A stretch of DNA of 64,000 bases from Pseudofrankia coriaricola. Lineage in GTDB: Bacteria; Actinomycetota; Actinomycetes; Frankiales; Frankiaceae. The translations under genes and the position numbers were made by a program. Below are positions 27,713-35,140 of this stretch, in pieces (position 1 is the first letter of the stretch; each line of letters begins with the position of its first letter). The stretch is taken from positions 86,277 through 150,276 of the forward strand of contig NZ_MBLO01000222.1 in assembly GCF_001854805.1 (NCBI RefSeq), in the 5' to 3' direction. A model generated the notes under the pieces. It was not told where the DNA came from. It was given only the letters and a program-made list of their open reading frames with translations, and did no database searches.

Positions 27713-28159
27713 GTGGACGTTTTCACGGCGCAGAATCCCGACTTCGCCGAGGCCGTGCGGGCCGCGGTGCTCAGCATGCCCGCCGCCAGGCATCTGGGAT
27801 TCGTGTTCGGGCGGATCGCGCCGGGCGAGGTCGAGATCGTTCAGCCGTACCGAGAGGAGCTGACCCAGCACGACGGTTTCATTCAGGGAGGCGTGCTCGG
27901 CGCCCTGGCGGACTTCGCCGGGGGCTCGGCCGCCGGAACGCTGCTGCCGCCGGGATGGACGAACATGACCATCGACTACACGGTCAAGATCGTGGCGCCG
28001 GCCAGGGGCGACAGTGTGGTGGCGCGTGGGCGGGTCGTCAAACCCGGAATGACCCTGTCCGTGGCCGCCGCGGATGTCTTCGCGCTCGGCGACACGGGGG
28101 AGACGCTGTGCGCGACCGCTCTCGTGACCATGCGCAATCTCCGCATACCCAGGACCTGA
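27713..28159 (+). CDS. PaaI-type hotdog thioesterase, last gene of the lipid operon
   Basis: This 148-residue protein has the hotdog signature HDGFIQGGVLGALADFAGG, matching acyl-CoA/aryl-CoA thioesterases. GTG 27713 is favoured because GAAGGA lies 6 bases before it; GTG 27668 and 27698 are alternatives. It gives the operon a second thioesterase of a different fold, so one may act on acyl-ACP and the other on acyl-CoA. Confidence 0.82.
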   Translation: MDVFTAQNPDFAEAVRAAVLSMPAARHLGFVFGRIAPGEVEIVQPYREELTQHDGFIQGGVLGALADFAGGSAAGTLLPPGWTNMTIDYTVKIVAPARGDSVVARGRVVKPGMTLSVAAADVFALGDTGETLCATALVTMRNLRIPRT

Positions 28160-28457
28160 CGGCCGCGAACTCCCCGACCCCTCAGTGATCAGGGCCGGCC
28201 TGGCCCGGCCACGGAGGGCGAGGGAACTCCGCCGGTGGCCGGTGGCGCTGGAGGCCGGTGGTGATCTGGTGGGATCGTCGGAGTCAGAGCGAGCAACTGA
28301 AATTACTCAAGTCACGACGCAAAAGCATATGTGACGCTGGTCACCTGACGGTCCGCCGGTCGGGACATCCCCATAAAACGATCTTCGTGGTTGCGAGCCA
28401 GACCCGTGTTTCGCACGTCGGGTTGTGGCGGGTGTAGCCGCCTCGGCGATCATGCTG
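28160..28457. other. Gap between convergent genes
   Basis: Nothing coding is visible in these 298 bases. A short AT-richer patch lies near 28290-28345. Since genes on both sides converge here, terminators are expected, but no clear hairpin with a T-run was found. Confidence 0.4.
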
Positions 28458-28814
28458 TCAGTCGGCCAGGTTGTAGGCGACGGGATGCAGTGGCTGATAG
28501 ATCGGCAACTCGCCGCCGCTGGGGAGGGGAATCGTGGCGAGCCGGCCCCAGCGAAGTTCGGTGACGTCGCGGGAAACGTCGACGCCGGTGGCCGCGACCG
28601 CGTCGAGTGCCTCGTCGACGTCGGGGCACAGCAGGTAGAACTCGTGCCGTGGCGCGTCGTCGGTCGGGTGTACGGCGATTTCGGCGGGTGGCAGCTTGAA
28701 GACGAGCCACCCTGCGCCGGCATCGACGTGGGGGAATCCGAGGACGTCGCGGATGAACTCCCGGTCGGCGGCGGCGTCATGGCTGTAGAGGATCACGTGC
28801 GCACCGTCGAACAC
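28458..28814 (-). CDS. Glyoxalase/VOC-family protein
   Basis: This 118-residue protein starts MFDGAHVILYSHDAAADREF (GTG 28814) and has the VOC pattern of two beta-alpha-beta-beta-beta units, with likely ligand positions at His in GAHVILYS and Glu in HEFYLLC. GAAGGAG precedes the start by 6 bases. VOC proteins include glyoxalases, dioxygenases and antibiotic-binding proteins; this one is too generic to assign. Confidence 0.8.
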   Translation of the reverse strand: MFDGAHVILYSHDAAADREFIRDVLGFPHVDAGAGWLVFKLPPAEIAVHPTDDAPRHEFYLLCPDVDEALDAVAATGVDVSRDVTELRWGRLATIPLPSGGELPIYQPLHPVAYNLAD

Positions 28815-29010
28815 GTCGTCTCCTTCTTCGGGCAGCTTGCCGCCCTGCGGTGTGCCATGCGGCGTCTTCGTGGGAGAAACGAGGACGCCGCCGCGCTCGG
28901 CGAGTTGAGAGGCGGTGCCGGCAGGGCTCCTGTTTGTGAGATTACGCGGGGCCCGCATAGGGCGGTGCGACGCCCGTGGTGTGTCCTGCTCCACGTGCGG
29001 CGCCGGACCG

Positions 29011-29124
29011 TACAACTTCCTGATCCGGGTCCTCGCGGACGGCCCGGTCCGGCGCTGGGTGGACCGCGTCACCGGCCTCTTGCTGAGCGCCTTTGGCGTC
29101 CGCCTCGCCGTCGAGCCCTGGCGG
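29011..29124 (+). pseudogene. C-terminal remnant of a LysE-family exporter
   Basis: The frame reads GPYNFLIRVLADGPVRRW followed by VDRVTGLLLSAFGVRLAVE, the usual last helix and end of LysE/RhtB amino-acid exporters. The rest of the gene is absent: upstream sequence in the frame is unrelated. It is a short relic, and I infer deletion. Confidence 0.45.
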
Positions 29125-29142
29125 AGCCGCCTGTTCCGGAGC

Positions 29143-29316
29143 TCACCGTCGGCATCTGCCCAGGCGGCGGGCCAAGCCGATCGCGCCGACGACGGCAAAC
29201 GCTGCCCCGGCAGCAGCCCCCGCCAGGTCCCACCACATCGGCTCGCCATCCAGCTGGCTTGCCAGAGCCACGTGTCCGGGCTGGTCAGGATCGTAGACGA
29301 CCCGGATGGTGTCCAC
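29143..29316 (-). pseudogene. C-terminal remnant of a DUF3592-type membrane protein
   Basis: The minus-strand frame reads VDTIRVVYDPDQPGHVALA and continues to a final hydrophobic helix (WWDLAGAAAGAAFAVVGAIG) and a stop at 29143-29145. YDPDQP followed by a C-terminal helix is typical of DUF3592 proteins. Upstream, the frame meets a TGA and a neighbouring frame (RIGFSVTSAVHT) looks like the missing continuation, so the gene appears frameshifted and truncated. It converges on the LysE relic. Confidence 0.4.
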
Positions 29317-29418
29317 CCGTGTGCACGGCGGAGGTCACCGAGAAGCCGATCCTGCGCTGTTCGACGACCTGACCAGCGGCGTACCCATTCGCCGATCACG
29401 GCTGGAGGCTCATCGGTC

Positions 29419-29498
29419 GAGCGTCAATGATCGTCGGTGGGGTATGAGAACTGGCGTCCGGCCGACCGTCGACGGCCATTCCCGGAAGATCCATGGGA
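29419..29498. repeat. Dispersed ~80-bp repeat, copy A
   Basis: This segment aligns with 46506-46583 in the same orientation at roughly three-quarters identity by eye. The best block is CTGGCGTCCGGC flanked by matching GTATG and GACCG. It lies next to the LysE and DUF3592 relics and downstream of the alpha/beta hydrolase stop. Confidence 0.6.
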
Positions 29499-29565
29499 AA
29501 CATCCTGGCGCGGCCGCTGCGGCCGCCGGCGCAGGTTCGCCGCGCCGCTGACTTGCCGGCGTCGC

Positions 29566-30390
29566 TTATGCCTGGTCGGCCGCGTCGAGGAACTTCGCCA
29601 GCAAATCGGTGATCGCGGCGGGTTGTTCCAGGGTGCTCGTGTGCCCGCAGTTCGGGATGATCTGTAGCTTGGCGCCGGGAATACCGGCGGCCAGGCGTTC
29701 GGCGTCCGCCGGCGGCGTGGCCAGGTCGTCGGCGCCGACGACGACGAGCGTGGGAACGGTGATTCCGCCGATCTCCTGGTACACCGGCACGCGGTCCGCC
29801 ACCGCGAGGACCGCACGGCGAATCCCGGCGCGGTCGCCACGGCGTAGCCGGCGGACCCACTCGTCCATGACGGGTTCGCTACCCGGGTCGGCGAGGAAGC
29901 CCGCACCGAACAGGAGCGGGGCGACCTTGCTCTTGACCGGCCTGATGCCGAGGAACCGGTAGGCCAGGGAAAGCAGCCGAAACTCCCCGACCCTGTCAGG
30001 ATTTTCCGGGCCGGCACTCGTGTCCAACAGGGTCAACGAGCGCAGCAGCTCGCCGTGGCGGGCCGCGAGGCGTTGCCCGACGAATCCACCCATGGACAGT
30101 CCGACCCAGTGAACCGGGGCCACGTCGAGCTTCTGGATCAGGGCGACCGCGTCGTTGGTGAGGGTGTCCATGTCATAACCGCCGGGGGCCGCCGGACTGG
30201 CGCCCTGTCCCCGCCAGTCCACCGCCACGCAGCGGTATCTGTCGCGCAGAGCGGTGATCTGCGGGCGAAACATCCAGCCGCCGAACAGCAGCCCGTGGCC
30301 GAACACGATCGTCGGCGCGTCGGGCAGGTCGGTGGGAGCTCCGGTGTCGGAGTAGGAGATCGTCGCCCCGCTGACGTCGATGGTCGGCAT
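29566..30390 (-). CDS. Alpha/beta hydrolase
   Basis: This 274-residue enzyme has the oxyanion region FGHGLLFGGW, the nucleophile elbow GLSMGGFVGQ (Ser near residue 99), a likely acid Asp in VGADDLATPP and the catalytic His in NCGHTSTLEQP. It resembles 3-oxoadipate enol-lactonase and haloperoxidase-like esterases. It is divergent from a dienelactone-hydrolase-like gene 245 bases away; the pair may share control and substrates, but no aromatic ring-cleavage gene is nearby. Confidence 0.85.
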   Translation of the reverse strand: MPTIDVSGATISYSDTGAPTDLPDAPTIVFGHGLLFGGWMFRPQITALRDRYRCVAVDWRGQGASPAAPGGYDMDTLTNDAVALIQKLDVAPVHWVGLSMGGFVGQRLAARHGELLRSLTLLDTSAGPENPDRVGEFRLLSLAYRFLGIRPVKSKVAPLLFGAGFLADPGSEPVMDEWVRRLRRGDRAGIRRAVLAVADRVPVYQEIGGITVPTLVVVGADDLATPPADAERLAAGIPGAKLQIIPNCGHTSTLEQPAAITDLLAKFLDAADQA

Positions 30391-30635
30391 GGCCCCTCGT
30401 CTTCGTGGCAGTTCTCAGACCGGCCCAGTATCGGTGGCACGGAAAAGGTGATCAACCAACGGCGCGTGGATGGCCGGCGAAGTCGCCTACCGCCGGCTTC
30501 GTTGCGTCCGGCCAGGGATGGTGCACGCGAGGGATGGCGTGCGCGAGGGCTGCTGGCGCTCACCGTCGGCGCGTCGCGAACTGTGCGGACGCGCCGATCT
30601 CGCCGGAGCGCGGACGTTCTGGTTGACTCCGGGGC

Positions 30636-31472
30636 GTGGCCGACGACAGTCTCGCCGACTTCGAGGCGAAGAGCTTCACCCACGACGGCAGGACTCGGAC
30701 GGTGTACCGGGCTGGCACGGGCCCGGCCGTGATCGTGATCGCCGAGATGCCGGGAATCACTCCCAAGGTGGCCGCGCTCGCGCGCCGGATCGTCGGCATC
30801 GGCTGCACCGCGGTGATGCCGCACCTGTTCGGTGTTCCCGGCAAGGACCCACTCGCCGGCGGCAGGCTGGGCTGGATGCGATACGGCGCGTCGTCGATGC
30901 TGCCCGTCTGCGTCAGCCGCGAGTTCACCGTCCTGGCGACGAATCGGACGTCACCCGTGGTCTCGTGGCTGCGCGCCCTCGCCGCGGACGAGCACACGCG
31001 CTGCGGCGGGCCCGGTGTGGGGGCCATCGGCATGTGCTTCACCGGCGGGTTCGCGTTGGCGATGGCGACCCACCCCAGCCTGATCGCTCCGGTGCTGGCT
31101 TCGCCGTCCCTACCGTTTCCGCTCACCAAGGGCAGAAAAGGTGCCATCGACTGTTCCGGCGCCGACCTGGACGTGATCAAGGGGCGGTGCGCCGCGGAAA
31201 ACCTGCAGGTGCTTGGCCTGCGTTTCCGGGGCGACACCATCGCACCCCCTCAGCGTTTCCAGTTCCTGCGGGAGCAGCTCGGTGACGCCTTCGTCGCCGT
31301 CGAACTCGACGACAGCAGCGCCAACCCCGAGGCGCTGATGAAGCCGCACTCCGTCGTCACCGAGCACCTGATCGACGAGCCGGGCCAGCCGACGCGGGCG
31401 GCGCTCGACCAGGTCCTCGACCTGTTCCGAACACGCCTCCTACTACCTCGGAATGGCGAACTACCGGAATAG
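30636..31472 (+). CDS. Dienelactone hydrolase family protein
   Basis: This 278-residue protein has the family elbow GMCFTGGFALAMA with Cys in the nucleophile position (near residue 133), as in dienelactone hydrolases, rather than Ser. The second half keeps the hydrolase pattern (VLGLRFRGDTIAPPQRF; KPHSVVTEHL with the likely His). Start GTG 30636. The reaction may be hydrolysis of a lactone or ester; the substrate is not indicated. Confidence 0.82.
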   Translation: MADDSLADFEAKSFTHDGRTRTVYRAGTGPAVIVIAEMPGITPKVAALARRIVGIGCTAVMPHLFGVPGKDPLAGGRLGWMRYGASSMLPVCVSREFTVLATNRTSPVVSWLRALAADEHTRCGGPGVGAIGMCFTGGFALAMATHPSLIAPVLASPSLPFPLTKGRKGAIDCSGADLDVIKGRCAAENLQVLGLRFRGDTIAPPQRFQFLREQLGDAFVAVELDDSSANPEALMKPHSVVTEHLIDEPGQPTRAALDQVLDLFRTRLLLPRNGELPE

Positions 31473-31699
31473 CACGCGCCCGGACGGATCGCCGACGCGG
31501 CGAGCCGTTGCCGTCGATCAGCTCGGGCGCCCGTCGTAGGACGTGCGGCAGGCACGGCCGAGCCCACTCGGTCCGTCCAGCCGGCCGACGGCCCGCGGCC
31601 GCGGCTGACGGCCTGCCGCTGACGGGGCCGGTTCCATGGCTGGCGAGACACGGGTCACGCCCGCGCCCCGCCAGCCCATGGCTCCTGGTGGTTCGTGGG

Positions 31700-32026
31700 C
31701 TAGGCCGATTCGGTGGGCAGGCCGGCGTCCACCCAGTCCTGGATGCCCTCGCGGTACTTGCGGACGTTCGAGTAGCCGAGCGCGGTGAGCCGGTCGGCGA
31801 CCTGTCCGCTGTTGGGGCAGGCCGGGTTGGAGCAGTAGGTGACGATGGCGGCGTCGCGGTCCGGCAGCGAGGCCGGCGCCTTGGCGTCGACCTCGGCCGG
31901 GACCAGGGCGAGCGCGCCGGGCAGGTGCTGCTGTGCGTAGTACCCGCCGCCCAGCGCGTCGACGACGGTCACGTTTCCGGCGTCGATCGCCGCCTTCAGC
32001 TCGTCACGGGTGATGAGTGCGGTCAT
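31700..32026 (-). CDS. Rhodanese-like protein
   Basis: This 108-residue single rhodanese domain has the active-site loop YCSNPACPNS, with Cys near residue 65. Such domains carry sulfane sulfur or act as redox or signalling modules. The extra Cys in the loop may form a disulfide. It is divergent from a TetR regulator, with 35 bases between starts, and two palindromes in and beyond that gap imply shared control. Confidence 0.85.
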   Translation of the reverse strand: MTALITRDELKAAIDAGNVTVVDALGGGYYAQQHLPGALALVPAEVDAKAPASLPDRDAAIVTYCSNPACPNSGQVADRLTALGYSNVRKYREGIQDWVDAGLPTESA

Positions 32027-32044
32027 GCCACTGCCTCCTGGAGA

Positions 32045-32092
32045 CGGACTATAGTCCGGTTATGTCCCAGGATATTAACGGACCGCAGTCCG
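32045..32092. promoter_or_regulatory. Twin palindromic operators of the TetR regulator
   Basis: CGGACTATAGTCCG (32045-32058) is a perfect 14-bp palindrome between the divergent starts. CGGACCGCAGTCCG (32079-32092) repeats the same arms 34 bases on, inside the first codons of the tetR-type gene; both are followed by GTT. Spacing is close to three helical turns, so two dimers could bind the same face. The TATAGT core of the first could be a -10 box. Confidence 0.7.
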
Positions 32093-32739
32093 GTTGCGCA
32101 ACCCCACTGGAGCTGTTCCACGCCCCGCCGCCCAGGGAGCGAGCCGACGCCGCACGCAACCGGGCCGCCGTGCTCGAGGCGGCCGCCCGGCTGTTCGCCG
32201 AGCGCGGGGTGGCGGCGGTCTCCATGGACCAGGTCGCGGCAGCCGCGGGCGTGGGCAAGGGCACCCTGTTCCGCCGCTTCGGCGACAAGGCGGGCCTGGC
32301 GGTCGCGCTGCTCGACCTGCGGGAGCGGGTGTTGCAGGAGGCGATCCTGCGCGGGCCGGCGCCACTCGGTCCCGGCGCGCCGTCCGCCGAACGGCTCACC
32401 GCGTTCGTCGACTCCTACCTCGACTACCTGCTGGAACACCTGGACCTGGTGCGGATGTCGGAGACCGCGGCCCCCGGCGCGCGCTACCGGATCGGGGCCT
32501 ACCGGTTCTGGCACCGGCACGTGGCGATCCTGCTGGACGGCGTACCCGACCCGGACCACGCCGCGCACACCCTGCTCGCCGCGCTGGCGGCCGAGCACGT
32601 GGCCGCCCTGCTGCCCGAGCTAGGCGAGCCGCGCATGAGAACGGGCCTGCGCCGTCTCGCCGACGACTACTCCCGGTGGCGCGACCCGTCTCCGAGCCCG
32701 GCCCACGACCAGACCCAAAGGCCGGGGATCACCCCTTAA
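32062..32739 (+). CDS. TetR-family transcriptional regulator
   Basis: This 225-residue protein has an N-terminal helix-turn-helix near residues 40-75 (AAVSMDQVAAAAGVGKGTLF) and a ligand domain. ATG 32062 is 4 bases after the first palindrome. It likely represses itself and the divergent rhodanese gene through the twin palindromes; the ligand may be a reactive sulfur or electrophile, by association with the rhodanese only. Confidence 0.87.
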   Translation: MSQDINGPQSGCATPLELFHAPPPRERADAARNRAAVLEAAARLFAERGVAAVSMDQVAAAAGVGKGTLFRRFGDKAGLAVALLDLRERVLQEAILRGPAPLGPGAPSAERLTAFVDSYLDYLLEHLDLVRMSETAAPGARYRIGAYRFWHRHVAILLDGVPDPDHAAHTLLAALAAEHVAALLPELGEPRMRTGLRRLADDYSRWRDPSPSPAHDQTQRPGITP

Positions 32740-32868
32740 CTGGTGCTCGACCGATGGGGCTGAGAAACAACTGGCCTGGTGCATTTCGAAAGGCGCCCGC
32801 TCGGCGCCGTCGACATGGACTGCGCGCGCCTGTAGGCGGCGCCGCGCGGCGGAGGAAACGGACGGACC

Positions 32869-33330
32869 TCAGCTGGTGCGGCGGGCGGCGAGGTGGCCGA
32901 GCCAGCCGTCTGGATGGCGGATCTCGACGGCGTCGGCCTGTGCGCCCGCCCGGACGCGCATGCTCAGGGAACCGCCGCCGTCGGCCAGTTCGATGACCGC
33001 CAGCTCCAGCTCGGGGGGTTCGAGCGGGAGCAGGCGGTCACGCAGCACCGCGTAGCTGACGGCGTACAGCTCACCCGGTACCGACCAGCCGTCGGCGGTG
33101 ACCGGCTCCAGGCCGGGAAACTCGTCACGGAACGACCAGAACCGGTAGCGCGGCGCCGTCCACGCCCGGCCCAGGAACTCCGCGTCCGCCAGCGGCGCAT
33201 GGATCGAACCGCCGCTCATCGCCTGGCCGTTGACGAACATCCGGACCATGCCGGACCGGTTGCCGAAGTGGGGCAGGCCGACGCCGAGGTCGTCGACGCC
33301 CTGCCGTGCACCCATGTTCACGTCGGTCAT
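32869..33330 (-). CDS. Stand-alone allophanate-hydrolase C-terminal-like (gamma-glutamylcyclotransferase-fold) protein
   Basis: This 153-residue protein (MFVNGQAMSGGSIHAPLA near residue 31; FLGRAWTAPRYRFWSFRDEF; DGWSVPGELYAVSY) matches the C-terminal domain of allophanate hydrolase (AtzF type), here without the amidase domain. In allophanate hydrolase that domain is reported to act on N-carboxycarbamate. It begins 2 bases after the GntR gene stop and closes the 12-gene block, so it likely acts on a carbamoyl or ureido product of the same pathway. Confidence 0.75.
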   Translation of the reverse strand: MTDVNMGARQGVDDLGVGLPHFGNRSGMVRMFVNGQAMSGGSIHAPLADAEFLGRAWTAPRYRFWSFRDEFPGLEPVTADGWSVPGELYAVSYAVLRDRLLPLEPPELELAVIELADGGGSLSMRVRAGAQADAVEIRHPDGWLGHLAARRTS

Positions 33331-33332
33331 GT

Positions 33333-34139
33333 TCAGTCATCCCCTACCGGGCCGGCAGCGTGGCCGGTACGGCGTGCGTGCCCGCGGACGGCGTGCGCGA
33401 GGGCCGCGGCGACGGCCTGCTCCTCGTCGCCGCTCGCGAGCGCCGCGATCAGCGCCCTGTGCTGCTCGACCGGCTCGTAGCCGCCCTGCTGGACGTAGTC
33501 GTCGGTCGGGTACAGGAACGCCTGCGACTCCAGGAAGGTCGACGTGCGCGTGCTGAACGCCGCCCGGTTCACAGCCATGTGCAGGTCCAGGTGCGCCATC
33601 GCGAACGCCGGGCTGCCGATCCCGCCGTCGCGCAACGCCGCGTCCAGCGGGCCGAGTTTGTCGAGGATCGTCTGCCAGTCGACCTCGGCCGCGCGCCGGC
33701 TCACCAGCCGGGCCACCACCTCGTCGAACGCGACCCGCAGCAGGTGCATCTCGGCGCGTTCCCGTGGCCCGACGGCGCAGACCTCCAGCTGGCCGCGCCG
33801 GATCCGGGTCACCAGCGCCTCGCTGGTGAGGCGCTGCAACGCCTCCCGGACCGGCGTCCGGCTCACCCCGAGCTCCTCGGCGATCCGGTCCTCCACGAGC
33901 CGGGTGCCGGGTGGCAGCTCGCCCGTCATCACGGCCTGCCGCAGGTAGCGGTACACGCGCTCGCGCACGGTCGCGGCGCCGGCGGCGCCCGTAGCGGCCA
34001 TGGCGGAGGTGGGGGCCGGGGCCATCGCGGCGTCGGTGGGGGCCGCGCCAACGACCGGCGAGGCGTCGGACCCGGTGCCGGACCTGGAGCCGTGCGCGAG
34101 CCCGCCCGGCTCGGACGGGCGCAGTACCTCGGGTGTCAT
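33333..34139 (-). CDS. GntR-family transcriptional regulator (FadR/FCD type)
   Basis: This 268-residue protein has a winged helix-turn-helix (RVYRYLRQAVMTGELPPGTR; EELGVSRTPVREALQRL) near residues 60-115 and an all-helical FCD-like effector domain. The first 55 residues are a low-complexity Ala/Thr/Pro-rich leader. ATG 34139 overlaps the stop of the shikimate-dehydrogenase-like gene (ATGA). It is the obvious regulator of the catabolic block in which it is embedded. Confidence 0.85.
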   Translation of the reverse strand: MTPEVLRPSEPGGLAHGSRSGTGSDASPVVGAAPTDAAMAPAPTSAMAATGAAGAATVRERVYRYLRQAVMTGELPPGTRLVEDRIAEELGVSRTPVREALQRLTSEALVTRIRRGQLEVCAVGPRERAEMHLLRVAFDEVVARLVSRRAAEVDWQTILDKLGPLDAALRDGGIGSPAFAMAHLDLHMAVNRAAFSTRTSTFLESQAFLYPTDDYVQQGGYEPVEQHRALIAALASGDEEQAVAAALAHAVRGHARRTGHAAGPVGDD

Positions 34140-35140
34140 GGGTTCTCCTGGGTCAGGACCGCGCGGACCGCCGCCGCGCGGGAGGCGTGCGTCGCGCGTT
34201 GCATCAGCGTCCCCGAGCTCACGGTGGCGCCCGCGGCCAGCGCGCGCCCCTGCAGCTCGGACAGGCGGTTGTTCAGGTCGAAGAACGCGCCTCCTGGCCC
34301 GAGCAGCAGTTCGGTCGGGAAGGGGAACGGATGGGCCTCGGACTCGGGCGTCTCCCCCCACGTGGTGGAGTTGATGAGGATCGTCGGGGGCCGGCCGGCG
34401 AGTGCGTCCGCGAGGTCGACGGGGGCGACCGCGTCGGCGCCGGCCAGCCCGGCGAGCTCCGCCGCGCCCGCCGTCGACCGCGCGCTGACCAGCAGGCGCG
34501 CCACCGGCCACACGCGGCGTACCGCGAGCGCGACCGACCGGGCCGACGCGCCGGCGCCGAGCAGCACAATGCTGGCCGGGACACGTCCGGCGGCGAGCAG
34601 CTCGAGCACGGCCTGCGCCGCCCACGAGTTGGTGTTCACCCCGATCGGGCCGGCCCCGGACGGCTGCGTCCCGGCCGGGGCGCCGGGCGCCCAGGCGGCC
34701 GGTGGCCGAAGCACGGTGTCGACGACCCCGGTGGTGGCGGCCGACGGGGAGAGCCGGCCCAGCCGGGCGGCGACGTCGCGCTTCCACGGGCTGAGAACGA
34801 CGCCCAGCGTCCAGCCGGGGTCCGCGACGAGCGCGTCCGGGTCGGCGAAGGGACGGGCCGTTCCGAGGGTGAGGCCGGCGGCGGTGACCGCGCGCGCGAG
34901 CATCGGGCTGCCTACGGCGTGCGGCGCGGTGGTGCCGATCGCGCCGATCCCGACCGTCGGACCAGGAACGCCGGCCGCGCCGACGTGGGCACCGTCCGTT
35001 CGGACGCCGAGCGGCCCGAGCTCGGCGGCGAGGAAGGCGGCGACCGTCATGCCGACGACGTCGTCTCCGGGAACCGGACCGCCGTTCGGCCAGATCGGCC
35101 CGGGGGCGAGGCTCGTCCAGGCGGCGACGGTGGCGGTCAT
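34136..35140 (-). CDS. Shikimate-dehydrogenase-like protein with altered active site
   Basis: This 334-residue protein has the AroE layout: an N-terminal substrate domain with the catalytic-Lys region (LSPWKRDVAARL) and an NADP-binding domain with GAGASARSVALAV. In true AroE the second catalytic residue is the Asp of NTD; here that site reads VNTNSWAAQ, an Asn. The enzyme is therefore probably not a canonical shikimate dehydrogenase but a related quinate- or aminoacid-type dehydrogenase. Stop and start overlap with both neighbours. Confidence 0.72.
   Translation of the reverse strand: MTATVAAWTSLAPGPIWPNGGPVPGDDVVGMTVAAFLAAELGPLGVRTDGAHVGAAGVPGPTVGIGAIGTTAPHAVGSPMLARAVTAAGLTLGTARPFADPDALVADPGWTLGVVLSPWKRDVAARLGRLSPSAATTGVVDTVLRPPAAWAPGAPAGTQPSGAGPIGVNTNSWAAQAVLELLAAGRVPASIVLLGAGASARSVALAVRRVWPVARLLVSARSTAGAAELAGLAGADAVAPVDLADALAGRPPTILINSTTWGETPESEAHPFPFPTELLLGPGGAFFDLNNRLSELQGRALAAGATVSSGTLMQRATHASRAAAVRAVLTQENP

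Noticed and set aside
28915..29430. 171-codon plus-strand frame as a full gene
   Set aside because: Only about 40 residues resemble a LysE C-terminus; the rest is antisense to the DUF3592 relic, so it is listed as a remnant instead.
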